Notes under the pieces: model-generated
What the model saw: only the letters and a program-made list of their open reading frames with translations
Database searches by the model: none
What the model was told of the DNA's origin: nothing
Assembly (NCBI GenBank): GCA_900322025.1
Contig: ONYJ01000047.1
Span: 1 to 9,064, forward strand
DNA from: an uncultured Bacteroidales bacterium
Lineage (GTDB): Bacteria > Bacteroidota > Bacteroidia > Bacteroidales > UBA932
DNA: 9,064 bases
Direction of reading: 5' to 3'
Translations under genes and position numbers: made by a program
Part shown: positions 1 to 6,521 of the stretch, one piece after another
How positions within the stretch are numbered: the stretch's first letter is position 1
Layout of the letters: each line of letters begins with the position of its first letter

Positions 1-162
1 ATAGTGCAGGCTATAGATTATCTGAAAATCAAGAATAAAATAGCTCCAAAGAGTTTAGAGATATACTCTAAAATAAGAAAAATAGTACCTAAGTTTATAG
101 AAGACAAACCTAAGTATGAAGAAATAGCTGCGCTTGTTGCATTTTTGCGGGCTGAGGATTAG
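1..162 (+). CDS. Aromatic amino acid ammonia-lyase (HAL/PAL/TAL family), C-terminal fragment
   Basis: The window starts inside this gene; frame 1 is open from base 1 to the TAG at 160-162, giving the last 53 residues. The fragment reads like the helical C-terminus of the histidine/phenylalanine/tyrosine ammonia-lyase superfamily: an Ala-Ile-Asp-Tyr-Leu segment, a Tyr-Ser-Lys-Ile-Arg helix, then a Val-Pro-Lys-Phe-Ile-Glu-Asp-Lys-Pro stretch and a terminal helix ending in Glu-Asp. The MIO-forming Ala-Ser-Gly and the active-site residues lie upstream and cannot be seen. In flexirubin and aryl polyene loci of Bacteroidetes an ammonia-lyase of this family makes a cinnamic or coumaric acid starter from an aromatic amino acid, and the following genes fit that role. 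Substrate (Tyr, Phe or His) cannot be decided from this part. The family call rests on a short tail plus context. Confidence 0.62.
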   Translation: MVQAIDYLKIKNKIAPKSLEIYSKIRKIVPKFIEDKPKYEEIAALVAFLRAED

Positions 163-177
163 CTAATGGTATATTTG
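144..177 (+). promoter_or_regulatory. Candidate Bacteroidetes sigma-ABfr promoter upstream of the ketoreductase gene
   Basis: A TATATTTG at 170-177 fits the Bacteroidetes -7 consensus TAnnTTTG exactly. A TTTG at 144-147 could serve as the -33 element, with a 22-base spacer, slightly longer than the usual 19 to 21. Transcription would begin near 184 and leave a leader of about 77 bases before the ATG at 261. The site straddles the 3' end of the ammonia-lyase gene and sits in the only sizeable gap of the window (163-260), where nothing else is evident. A match to such an A+T-rich motif can arise by chance, so this is a motif-based suggestion only. Confidence 0.35.
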
Positions 178-260
178 CTGTAGAAGATATATTGGCACTT
201 GGCAAAACAGATGGCGCAGAAACCATATAAGTTTTTCTTTCTGAATTTAATTGTAGTGAT

Positions 261-989
261 ATGAAATATGCATTGGTAACAGGAGGCTCAAGAGGAATAG
301 GGGCCGCAATATGCAAGGAACTTGCAAGGAACGGATATCCGGTACTAATCAACTATGTAAGCAGAGAAGACGCTGCCATAGAAGTGAAAAGAGAGATAGA
401 AAAAGAGGGTGGCATAGCGGAAATCTTGAAGTTTAACGTGGCAGAACCTAAGGAGATAGATTCTGCTTTAGATAGTTGGGGGGCTACACACCCAGACGAT
501 TACATCGCCGTGCTTGTAAACAATGCCGGAATACGCAGAGATGGGCTTATGATGTGGATGGAGGATTCTGATTGGTACGATGTGATAAACATACATTTGC
601 ATGGCTTTTTCCATGCTACTCGTAAACTGATTACTCCTATGGCTAAGAAGAAGTGGGGTAGGGTGATAAGTGTGGCCTCGCTGTCTGGCATAAAGGGTAT
701 GCAGGGGCAAACCAATTATTCTGCAGCCAAGGGGGGAGTTATTGCTGCCACCAAAGCCTTGGCTCTTGAGGTAGCCAAGCGTAATGTTACGGTAAATGCG
801 GTGGCCCCCGGTTTTGTAGAAACCGATATGACAAAAGAACTGGACCAGAATACTCTGCGCGAAACTATACCGGCCGGTAGATTTGGCACGGCAGAAGAGG
901 TTGCAGATCTTGTAGCGTTTTTGGCATCGGAGAAGGCTGCATATATAACCGGTCAGGTAATAGAAATAAACGGTGGACTGAATACATAG
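261..989 (+). CDS. fabG: 3-oxoacyl-ACP reductase, FabG-type SDR (polyene ketoreductase)
   Basis: A 242-residue classical short-chain dehydrogenase/reductase, full length for FabG (about 240 to 250). Visible features in order: N-terminal cofactor motif TGGSRGIG at residues 7-14, NNAG at 87-90, and the catalytic tetrad Asn110, Ser140, Tyr153 and Lys157 (YSAAK). These are followed by a PG motif near 183-184 and an ITGQVIEINGG C-terminus typical of FabG. It should reduce the 3-ketoacyl-ACP formed at each elongation round with NAD(P)H, in the cytoplasm. Its place between an ammonia-lyase and an LpxL-like acyltransferase suggests a copy dedicated to the polyene pathway rather than the housekeeping fatty acid enzyme, so the symbol marks family only. 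The ATG at 261 puts the Rossmann motif at the normal distance from the N-terminus. No clear Shine-Dalgarno sequence precedes it, which is common in Bacteroidetes. Confidence 0.9.
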   Translation: MKYALVTGGSRGIGAAICKELARNGYPVLINYVSREDAAIEVKREIEKEGGIAEILKFNVAEPKEIDSALDSWGATHPDDYIAVLVNNAGIRRDGLMMWMEDSDWYDVINIHLHGFFHATRKLITPMAKKKWGRVISVASLSGIKGMQGQTNYSAAKGGVIAATKALALEVAKRNVTVNAVAPGFVETDMTKELDQNTLRETIPAGRFGTAEEVADLVAFLASEKAAYITGQVIEINGGLNT

Positions 990-1013
990 TATTTTGCTTT
1001 TTAAGCGTATTTT

Positions 1014-1928
1014 ATGCCGGAGTGGAAGGGCAAAACGGGAGGAGGCGATAAGAATCAGGGCCTTCTGATAACTATCCTTAAAAGAGTGAATATAAGGGTG
1101 ATATATTGTTTGCTCCCGTTTGTTGTATGCTATTATTTGATATTTGCACCACGGCGAGCATATTCTATTTACTCATATCTTAGACGCCGGCAAGGTTTTT
1201 CTTTCTTTAGAGCTGCCATAGGTACTTACCGCAATCATATACTCTTTGGAAAATTTCTATTGGATCGTTTCTATATTTTTGCCGGACACAGAGAGCGTTA
1301 CAAGATAAGTAATATGGAAAAAGAATTGGTGGAAAAGTACTTTTCAACACCCAAACCGCTCGTGATGGTGAGTGCTCATGTCGGAAATTTTGAAATATCT
1401 TCTTATTTATGCGGTAAACTCTCAAAAAAGCTTAATGTTCTTGCCTTTGCTGGAGAAACTGAGCAGATGCAGAAGTTTCGTACTATGGCAATGGAAGAGA
1501 ACAATATAGAGATAATAGGTGTATCGGAAACCATGGAACATATCTTTAAGATTAACGATGCTTTTGCCAATTCCGAGGCCCTTACTCTTACAGGCGATAG
1601 GGTATTTACCGGTAGAAGAAATCAGAAGTTTAATTTTCTTGGCAAAGAGGCCATATTTCCAACGGCTATATACAATATGGCGGAGCGTTATGATGCAGAC
1701 CTTATAGCTATGTTTGTTCTTTGGGCTGGCAAGAACTTTACTTACAAGATAGTAGTGGAACCTATCACAATAGATTCTTCAATCAAGGGGCGCGATGCAA
1801 GGGCGCAAGCATACGGGCAGGCTTATGTTTCCATATTGGAAAAAGTTGTGAAAGAATATCCGCTACAATGGTTTAATTTCTACAATTTCTGGCGTACCAC
1901 AGGCAGTACAGATTATGAGAAAAATTGA
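1014..1928 (+). CDS. LpxL/HtrB-like lysophospholipid/lipid A acyltransferase family protein
   Basis: A 304-residue protein of the LpxL/LpxM acyltransferase family. A hydrophobic segment at about residues 27-45 should anchor it in the inner membrane with the active site on the cytoplasmic face. The family's HX4(D/E) catalytic motif is present as His122-Val-Gly-Asn-Phe-Glu127, and a Gly-Asp-Arg motif follows at 194-196. The C-terminal aromatic run WFNFYNFW at 286-293 is typical of the family. The chosen ATG gives the N-terminus MPEWKGKTGGG, resembling the Trp-Lys-Gly-Lys start common in Bacteroidetes homologues. Housekeeping LpxL acylates lipid A. In aryl polyene loci a homologue is thought to add an acyl chain to the polyene lipid or its head group, and that is the likely job here (inference). 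The gene begins 24 bases after the ketoreductase stop and overlaps the next gene by 14 bases. Confidence 0.85.
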   Translation: MPEWKGKTGGGDKNQGLLITILKRVNIRVIYCLLPFVVCYYLIFAPRRAYSIYSYLRRRQGFSFFRAAIGTYRNHILFGKFLLDRFYIFAGHRERYKISNMEKELVEKYFSTPKPLVMVSAHVGNFEISSYLCGKLSKKLNVLAFAGETEQMQKFRTMAMEENNIEIIGVSETMEHIFKINDAFANSEALTLTGDRVFTGRRNQKFNFLGKEAIFPTAIYNMAERYDADLIAMFVLWAGKNFTYKIVVEPITIDSSIKGRDARAQAYGQAYVSILEKVVKEYPLQWFNFYNFWRTTGSTDYEKN

Positions 1929-2349
1929 AGACATATCGGCGTTGGATATAGAGATAATACTTCCGCATCGCAATCCTTTTTTGCTTATAGACAAGCTTAT
2001 ATACTACAACAGCGATACCTTGGCGGTAAAGACATCTTTTCTCGTAAAGCGAGAAGGTGTGTTTGTTAGTGGAGATACTTTATCCGCGGCAGGGCTATTG
2101 GAGAATATTGCTCAGAGTTGTGCTGCCAAGATAGGTTTTTTTGATTGGCTTAACGAATTGCCTGTTAAGCCCGGGGTAATTGGTTCCGTAAAAAACTTAA
2201 AAATTCATACTTATCCTAAAATAGGACAACTCTTGATAACAGAAATAACGCCTGTAACGGAAGTTTTGGGAGTTATGCTTGCAAATGCCGTGGTGCGTTC
2301 AGAATCTGGCGACAGCATTGCAGAAGCAACAATAAAAGTGGCAGTTTAG
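1915..2349 (+). CDS. FabZ/ApeP-like hotdog dehydratase, probably partner subunit
   Basis: A 144-residue single hotdog-fold protein. The N-terminal LPHRNPFLLID at residues 16-26 is the opening strand signature of FabZ-type 3-hydroxyacyl-ACP dehydratases. The segment GLLENIAQSCAAKIG at 60-74 matches the central hotdog helix, with Glu63 at the position of the FabZ catalytic glutamate. However, the GHFPGxPxxPG loop that carries the FabZ catalytic histidine is replaced by a VFVSGDTLSAAG stretch. Counting back 14 residues from Glu63 lands on Val49 instead of His. This pattern recalls the ApeP-type dehydratase of aryl polyene systems, which works beside a second dehydratase. The second one here would be the hotdog domain encoded at 7513. 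The protein may be a low-activity or structural partner (inference). Its ATG lies inside the acyltransferase gene, so translation is probably coupled. Confidence 0.78.
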   Translation: MRKIEDISALDIEIILPHRNPFLLIDKLIYYNSDTLAVKTSFLVKREGVFVSGDTLSAAGLLENIAQSCAAKIGFFDWLNELPVKPGVIGSVKNLKIHTYPKIGQLLITEITPVTEVLGVMLANAVVRSESGDSIAEATIKVAV

Positions 2350-2360
2350 AGTATATAAAC

Positions 2361-4058
2361 ATGGTACAGATTATAGCAGACAATATAATCTCCGGATTAG
2401 GTAAAACTACTTTAGAGAATCTGAATTCCATACGGCAGGGCAGAACGGCCCTGAAAGAGAATTTGCAATTTAGGGTACCGGATGGCGGTAAAGTGGTGGT
2501 TGCTACTATGGACGATTCTCTTATCGATACTTCTATAGCCGAGTCAAAGGCTACAAGGTTAGAGAAGTTTATGATGTCTTCTGTTAAGGAGGCTTGTGGT
2601 AACTTAGGTGATGTATTGTCTTTACCTTCAACGATTTTTATTTTTTCCACAACTAAGGGGAATATAGCCTATCTGGAGAGCAACGCTAAAATTGCTGCAT
2701 TATGGCATTCTGCAAAAGTAGTGGCGGATTATTTCGGCAATCCTAATACTCCCATAACTATATCTAATGCCTGTATCAGTGGCGCTGTTGCTATTATAGT
2801 GGCTAAGAGATTATTGGATGCAGGATTATATGATACAGCTGTAGTTGTTGGGGCAGACGAAGTTACAGAATTTGTTGTTTCTGGTTTTGGCTCTTTTAAG
2901 GCTTTGTCTGATGAGCCCTGCCGGCCTTTTGATGCAAATAGGAAGGGGCTGAATTTGGGAGAAGCTGTGGGAACCATAGTGCTGCAATCTGTGCGCTCAG
3001 TTGGAGAGATAAAACAGAATAATTGTTTTGCTGTGCCGCAATTTGTAACGGCAGGGGCAATAAGTAACGATGCAAATCATATATCGGGACCTTCCAGAAC
3101 AGCCGAAGGGCTTTACAGGGCAATAATGCGCACCCTTTCGCTTCCTTATGGCTCAAAAGCCGAAGGGCTTGCCGAGGGGGGCTTTATCAATCCTCATGGA
3201 ACAGCCACCATGTACAACGATCAGATGGAGAGTTTGGCCATTTTTAGAAGTGGCTTGGACAGTTTACCTGTATCGCCTCTTAAAAGCTATTATGGACATA
3301 CCTTAGGAGCTTCTGCCGTGATAGAAACTATTCTTTCTGCACATTTTATGGATGAGGGTTGGTTGCCTGCTGCAATAGAGTATCAAACGGCTGGATGTAC
3401 CCCGTCTCCCAAAGTAAGTTCTTCTGTGAGAGAGATAGAGGCCCAATGGTTTCTAAAAACGGTTTCTGGTTTTGGTGGTTGTAATGCTGCCCTGAAAGTG
3501 GAAAGGATGTCGCCGGCATTGAGGTGGGCGGATACTAAGCCTACAAATAATGTAGATATAGAAGTTCTGGATACTTTCTGCATAGATTATGAGGGAGAAG
3601 TTAAAGACTACCTGTCTCATATATATAGTAGTTCCCAGATTATGTATCCTAAATTCCACAAGATGGATTTATTGTGCAAGGCAGGCATAATAGCAGGTGA
3701 GCATATATTAAAAACGGTATCAGAAGACGATACAACTGCGTTGGTTTTTATGAATGAGAGCTCTTCTTATTGTGCCGATAGTGAATATAATCAAACAATT
3801 AAAGCAGATAGTTTTTATCCATCGCCGGCGGTATTTGTATATACGCTTCCGAGTATCGTAATGGGAGAAATATCCATTCGCCATAAACTATACGGAGAAG
3901 GTACATTTTTCATAGAAGAATGTTTTAATCGCAATATGGCTTTGGAATATATACGATGTTTATTCTGCGAAGGGGTGGCCAAACGTGCGCTACTATGTTG
4001 GATAGAAGTAAGAAACAACAAATGTTCGCTTTCTGCAGAACTTATCTGTTGCTTGTAG
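2361..4058 (+). CDS. Beta-ketoacyl-ACP synthase fused to a C-terminal KS-like domain
   Basis: A 565-residue protein, about 170 to 185 residues longer than an ordinary KAS II-type ketosynthase. Residues 1-381 form a whole ketosynthase with the Cys-His-His set: Cys138 in SNACISG, His279 in NPHGTAT and His313 in YYGHTLGAS, with Lys308 before it. The conserved PCRPFDANRKGLNLGE lies at 186-201 and the GFGG loop at 370-373. It should condense malonyl-ACP with the growing acyl chain. Residues from about 395 to 565 form a separate region. Within it 486-548 (PSPAVFVYTLPSIVMGEISIRH and onward) resembles the small, Cys-less ketosynthase-like proteins annotated as 3-oxoacyl-ACP synthase in Bacteroidetes pigment loci, which I recall as separate genes. 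The region is in frame without a stop, so it looks like a real fusion. It starts 11 bases after the dehydratase stop. Confidence 0.86.
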   Translation: MVQIIADNIISGLGKTTLENLNSIRQGRTALKENLQFRVPDGGKVVVATMDDSLIDTSIAESKATRLEKFMMSSVKEACGNLGDVLSLPSTIFIFSTTKGNIAYLESNAKIAALWHSAKVVADYFGNPNTPITISNACISGAVAIIVAKRLLDAGLYDTAVVVGADEVTEFVVSGFGSFKALSDEPCRPFDANRKGLNLGEAVGTIVLQSVRSVGEIKQNNCFAVPQFVTAGAISNDANHISGPSRTAEGLYRAIMRTLSLPYGSKAEGLAEGGFINPHGTATMYNDQMESLAIFRSGLDSLPVSPLKSYYGHTLGASAVIETILSAHFMDEGWLPAAIEYQTAGCTPSPKVSSSVREIEAQWFLKTVSGFGGCNAALKVERMSPALRWADTKPTNNVDIEVLDTFCIDYEGEVKDYLSHIYSSSQIMYPKFHKMDLLCKAGIIAGEHILKTVSEDDTTALVFMNESSSYCADSEYNQTIKADSFYPSPAVFVYTLPSIVMGEISIRHKLYGEGTFFIEECFNRNMALEYIRCLFCEGVAKRALLCWIEVRNNKCSLSAELICCL

Positions 4059-4066
4059 AAAATAGA

Positions 4067-4086
4067 AGAAGATTTCAAAATCTTTT
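4067..4086. repeat. Short A+T-rich inverted repeat between ketosynthase and ACP genes
   Basis: In the 58-base spacer between the long ketosynthase and the ACP gene, AAGATTT (4069-4075) is followed after two bases by its complement AAATCTT (4078-4084). Outward, one G-T wobble and one A-T pair extend the stem. A second, looser pair, TTTGGT (4084-4089) with ACCAAA (4108-4113), would place a stem just before the ACP start at 4117. The stems are short and A+T-rich, so they are weak as terminators. They could mark an mRNA processing or translation-tuning site ahead of the ACP, or mean nothing. Confidence 0.25.
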
Positions 4087-4116
4087 GGTAAATTGCGCAT
4101 CTAAATAACCAAAGTT

Positions 4117-4365
4117 ATGGATACGCAAAAACTAAAACTCCAAATAATAGAGGCTCTGAATTTGGAAGAGCTTGTTCCTGAAGATATTAATGAAGAAGCT
4201 CCTTTGTTTGGGCCAGATGGTTTAGGACTCGATTCCATAGATGCACTTGAGTTGATTGTGATGTTAGAGAAGAATTATGGAATAAAACTATCCGATCCGG
4301 CCAAAAGTAAAGAAGTGCTTTCTACCGTAAACTCTATTGCAGCATACATAGCAGCTAATAAATAG
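4117..4365 (+). CDS. Acyl carrier protein (phosphopantetheine-binding)
   Basis: An 82-residue acidic protein with the size and helix pattern of type II acyl carrier proteins. The phosphopantetheine attachment motif is GLDSID, with Ser40 as the modified serine, followed by the recognition helix ALELIVMLEKNYGIKL at 43-58. It should carry the aryl starter and the growing polyene chain as thioesters between the ketosynthases, ketoreductase and dehydratases of the same operon. It lies directly before the second ketosynthase gene with 6 bases between them, so the three genes ACP, ketosynthase and ketosynthase-like partner form a compact type II polyketide core. Aryl polyene loci often carry a second ACP; none is seen in this window. 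A phosphopantetheinyl transferase must be supplied from elsewhere. Confidence 0.95.
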   Translation: MDTQKLKLQIIEALNLEELVPEDINEEAPLFGPDGLGLDSIDALELIVMLEKNYGIKLSDPAKSKEVLSTVNSIAAYIAANK

Positions 4366-4371
4366 TGTGTA

Positions 4372-5571
4372 ATGTATGGGCAGATAGCTATAACCGGCGC
4401 CGGCATTATTTCGGCTTTGGGCGTAGGTCTTGGGCAGACCTATGATGGCTTGTTGTCCGATAACTGTCCGATAGGAGTACCTAAACACCTTGCAACTATT
4501 CATACAAATCTCCCTTGCGGGGAGGTGGATTTTTCGAATAGCCAGTTATATAGGCTTGGTGCTGTTGATACCTCGATGGTTTTGCCACGCTCTTCTCTTT
4601 TGGGAATAGTTGCGGCAAGGCAGGCCGAGGAGTCTGCTGGTTTTGATTCAAGTTGCCGTATAGCATTTATTAACGGAACAACCGTAGGAGGTATGGATAT
4701 TACAGAAGGCTATCTTCTGAAGTATTTAGAAACAGACGAATATAACAATTTAATTCCGTTGCATTTAGCGGGCTACTCTACAGATGCTATCGCAGATTCA
4801 TTATCGAGTAGCGTAGCTTTTTCCGATACAATATCCACGGCTTGTTCAGCGGCCGCTAATGCTATTGCCTTTGGAGCCGAGCTTATACTATCCGGCAGGT
4901 TTGATGTAGTAATAGCCGGTGGAGTGGAGTGTATAACCAAGTTTCATTTCAATGGTTTTAACTCGTTGATGATATTAGATAATCAACCGTGTCGGCCTTT
5001 TGATGCAAATAGAAGGGGATTGAATCTTGGAGAGGGAGCTGCTTATCTTGTATTGGAAAGCAGGGAACATGCGCAAAGTCGTAAAGCTCCCATAAAGGCA
5101 TATCTCTCCGGATGGGGAAATAGCTGTGATGCCTACCATCAGACAGCCTCTTCTCCAGATGGGCGTGGGGCACTTATGGCTATGCAGAAGGCTCTGGCTA
5201 AGGCTGTTCTAAGAGCATCGGATATAGACTACATAAATGCTCATGGAACAGGTACACAGAATAACGATTTGTCTGAAGGAGTGGCTTTAATGGAACTTTT
5301 TGGAGAAAAGATGCCGTATGTAGGTTCTACAAAGTGCTTTACGGGGCATGCTACAAGCGCAGCCGGTGCCTTGGAAGCAGTAATTTCTCTTTTGTGCATT
5401 GAGAATAGTTTTATACCGGCTAATCTCAGGTTTGAGCAAAAGGAGCCTGCTCTGAGTTTTTCTCCTGTTTCCAAAACACTCACTGGTGTGGAATTGCGGC
5501 ATATAATGTCTAATTCTTTTGGCTTTGGAGGGAATGATACATCGTTGATAATTTCATCTCCGCAATTATGA
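4372..5571 (+). CDS. Beta-ketoacyl-ACP synthase, KAS II (FabF)-like, polyene elongation enzyme
   Basis: A 399-residue ketosynthase of normal KAS II length with all catalytic parts: nucleophile Cys158 in STACSAAAN, His291 in NAHGTGTQND-type context, Lys321 and His326 in STKCFTGHATSAAG, and the C-terminal SNSFGFGGND loop near 382-391. It should perform decarboxylative Claisen condensation of malonyl-ACP onto acyl-ACP in the cytoplasm. The stop codon overlaps the start of the next gene in an ATGA, and that next gene encodes a ketosynthase-like protein lacking the catalytic residues. The pair therefore resembles the KS and chain length factor heterodimer of type II polyketide synthases and of aryl polyene systems (inference from arrangement and residues). 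The first Met lies 6 bases after the ACP stop and gives the normal short lead-in to IAITGAGIISALG. Confidence 0.93.
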   Translation: MYGQIAITGAGIISALGVGLGQTYDGLLSDNCPIGVPKHLATIHTNLPCGEVDFSNSQLYRLGAVDTSMVLPRSSLLGIVAARQAEESAGFDSSCRIAFINGTTVGGMDITEGYLLKYLETDEYNNLIPLHLAGYSTDAIADSLSSSVAFSDTISTACSAAANAIAFGAELILSGRFDVVIAGGVECITKFHFNGFNSLMILDNQPCRPFDANRRGLNLGEGAAYLVLESREHAQSRKAPIKAYLSGWGNSCDAYHQTASSPDGRGALMAMQKALAKAVLRASDIDYINAHGTGTQNNDLSEGVALMELFGEKMPYVGSTKCFTGHATSAAGALEAVISLLCIENSFIPANLRFEQKEPALSFSPVSKTLTGVELRHIMSNSFGFGGNDTSLIISSPQL

Positions 5572-6521
5572 GCAAGAGCAATGTTTACATACTATCGGCC
5601 TCTCAGATTTCTGCACAGGAACCTTTTTGCGCAGCCTCGGATTTCTTGCCTATAGGCAGTAGAGGCATGGTGCCGTGCAAAGAACCTGACTACAAATCTT
5701 TTATTTCCCCTATGGTTCTCAGGCGAATGAGTTCGGTGCTCAGAAGAAGCATTGCGGTTACAAAGGATGTGTTAAAAAAAGCAGGAATAGAATGTCCGGA
5801 TGCTATAATTACCGGTACAGGCCTTGGTTGCATATCGGATACGGAGTCTTTTTTGTTGAAGATGGTTAAGGAGGGAGAAACTATGCTCAACCCATCTAAG
5901 TTTATAACCTCCACTCCCAATACAATAGGCTCTCAGATAGCCATACATCTTGGCTGTAATGGTTTTAATTCTACACACTTACATGATGGATTGGCATTTG
6001 AAAATGCTATGTTGGAGTCTTTTCTGTTGTTGAGCAGGGGAGAACTTTCTAATGTATTGTTATGTGCTGCCGACCAGCTCACGGAAACCATGTATTCTCT
6101 TTTAGACAGGGCGGGTATATGGAAAGACTTGCCTTCTTCAGAAGCTTCGGTTGCATTTATGTTGTCTTCCAACTCTCACAACGCAGTTGCGCGTATAGAC
6201 GATGTGGTTATCAGCAGAAATAATCATTTAAGGGAATTGGAGCGTATGCTGTTGCAACACAATCTTTCGTGGGAAGATATAGATACCATAATAACCTCCG
6301 ATTTTGGCGGTATGGAGAGTAATGAATTTGCTTTTCTTCCGCAAGGAAAGAGAATATTAACATACAAACAGTATAGCGGTCAATTTCTTACTGCATCGGC
6401 GATAGGAACTTACATAGCCTGCGGTATGCTGGAAAGTAACAAGGCGCAAAAGATGTTGCTTGTAAACTATTGCCGTAACACTTATTCATTTACTTTGTTT
6501 TCGAGCCTATGTACAAACTGA
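5568..6521 (+). CDS. Beta-ketoacyl synthase chain-length-factor-like protein, catalytically dead KS paralogue
   Basis: A 317-residue protein, shorter than a full ketosynthase, that keeps the fold pattern but not the chemistry. Aligned by eye with the preceding enzyme, the nucleophile region reads NSTHLHDGLAFENAM (134-148) with no cysteine at the active position. The first histidine is replaced by Ser244 in TIITSDFGGME, and the second by Gln272 in KQYSGQFLTAS, although the lysine before it survives as Lys267. This matches the beta-ketoacyl synthase chain length factor family found in Bacteroidetes flexirubin and aryl polyene loci, where the Cys-less subunit pairs with an active KS and helps set chain length. 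The ATG overlaps the stop of the KS gene by 4 bases, which favours coupled translation at similar levels. The stop lies 13 bases into the next gene. Confidence 0.82.
   Translation: MSKSNVYILSASQISAQEPFCAASDFLPIGSRGMVPCKEPDYKSFISPMVLRRMSSVLRRSIAVTKDVLKKAGIECPDAIITGTGLGCISDTESFLLKMVKEGETMLNPSKFITSTPNTIGSQIAIHLGCNGFNSTHLHDGLAFENAMLESFLLLSRGELSNVLLCAADQLTETMYSLLDRAGIWKDLPSSEASVAFMLSSNSHNAVARIDDVVISRNNHLRELERMLLQHNLSWEDIDTIITSDFGGMESNEFAFLPQGKRILTYKQYSGQFLTASAIGTYIACGMLESNKAQKMLLVNYCRNTYSFTLFSSLCTN

Noticed and set aside
2273..2650. 125-codon open frame on the minus strand
   Set aside because: It crosses the boundary of two well-supported + strand genes and has a low-complexity Leu-rich run; no start signal or recognisable domain.
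3101..3170. Direct repeat AGCCGAAGGGCTT at 3101-3113 and 3158-3170
   Set aside because: Only the first 13 bases match, both copies sit inside the ketosynthase coding frame encoding Ala/Glu/Gly/Leu, and no mobile element or array structure surrounds them.
3543..4058. Frameshifted or decayed gene at the end of the long ketosynthase
   Set aside because: The frame stays open for about 170 residues with family-like motifs and the same codon style, so a real fusion is more likely than read-through of debris.
4083..4116. Second Bacteroidetes promoter before the ACP gene
   Set aside because: A TTTG is present at 4084-4087 but no TAnnTTTG follows at the proper distance.
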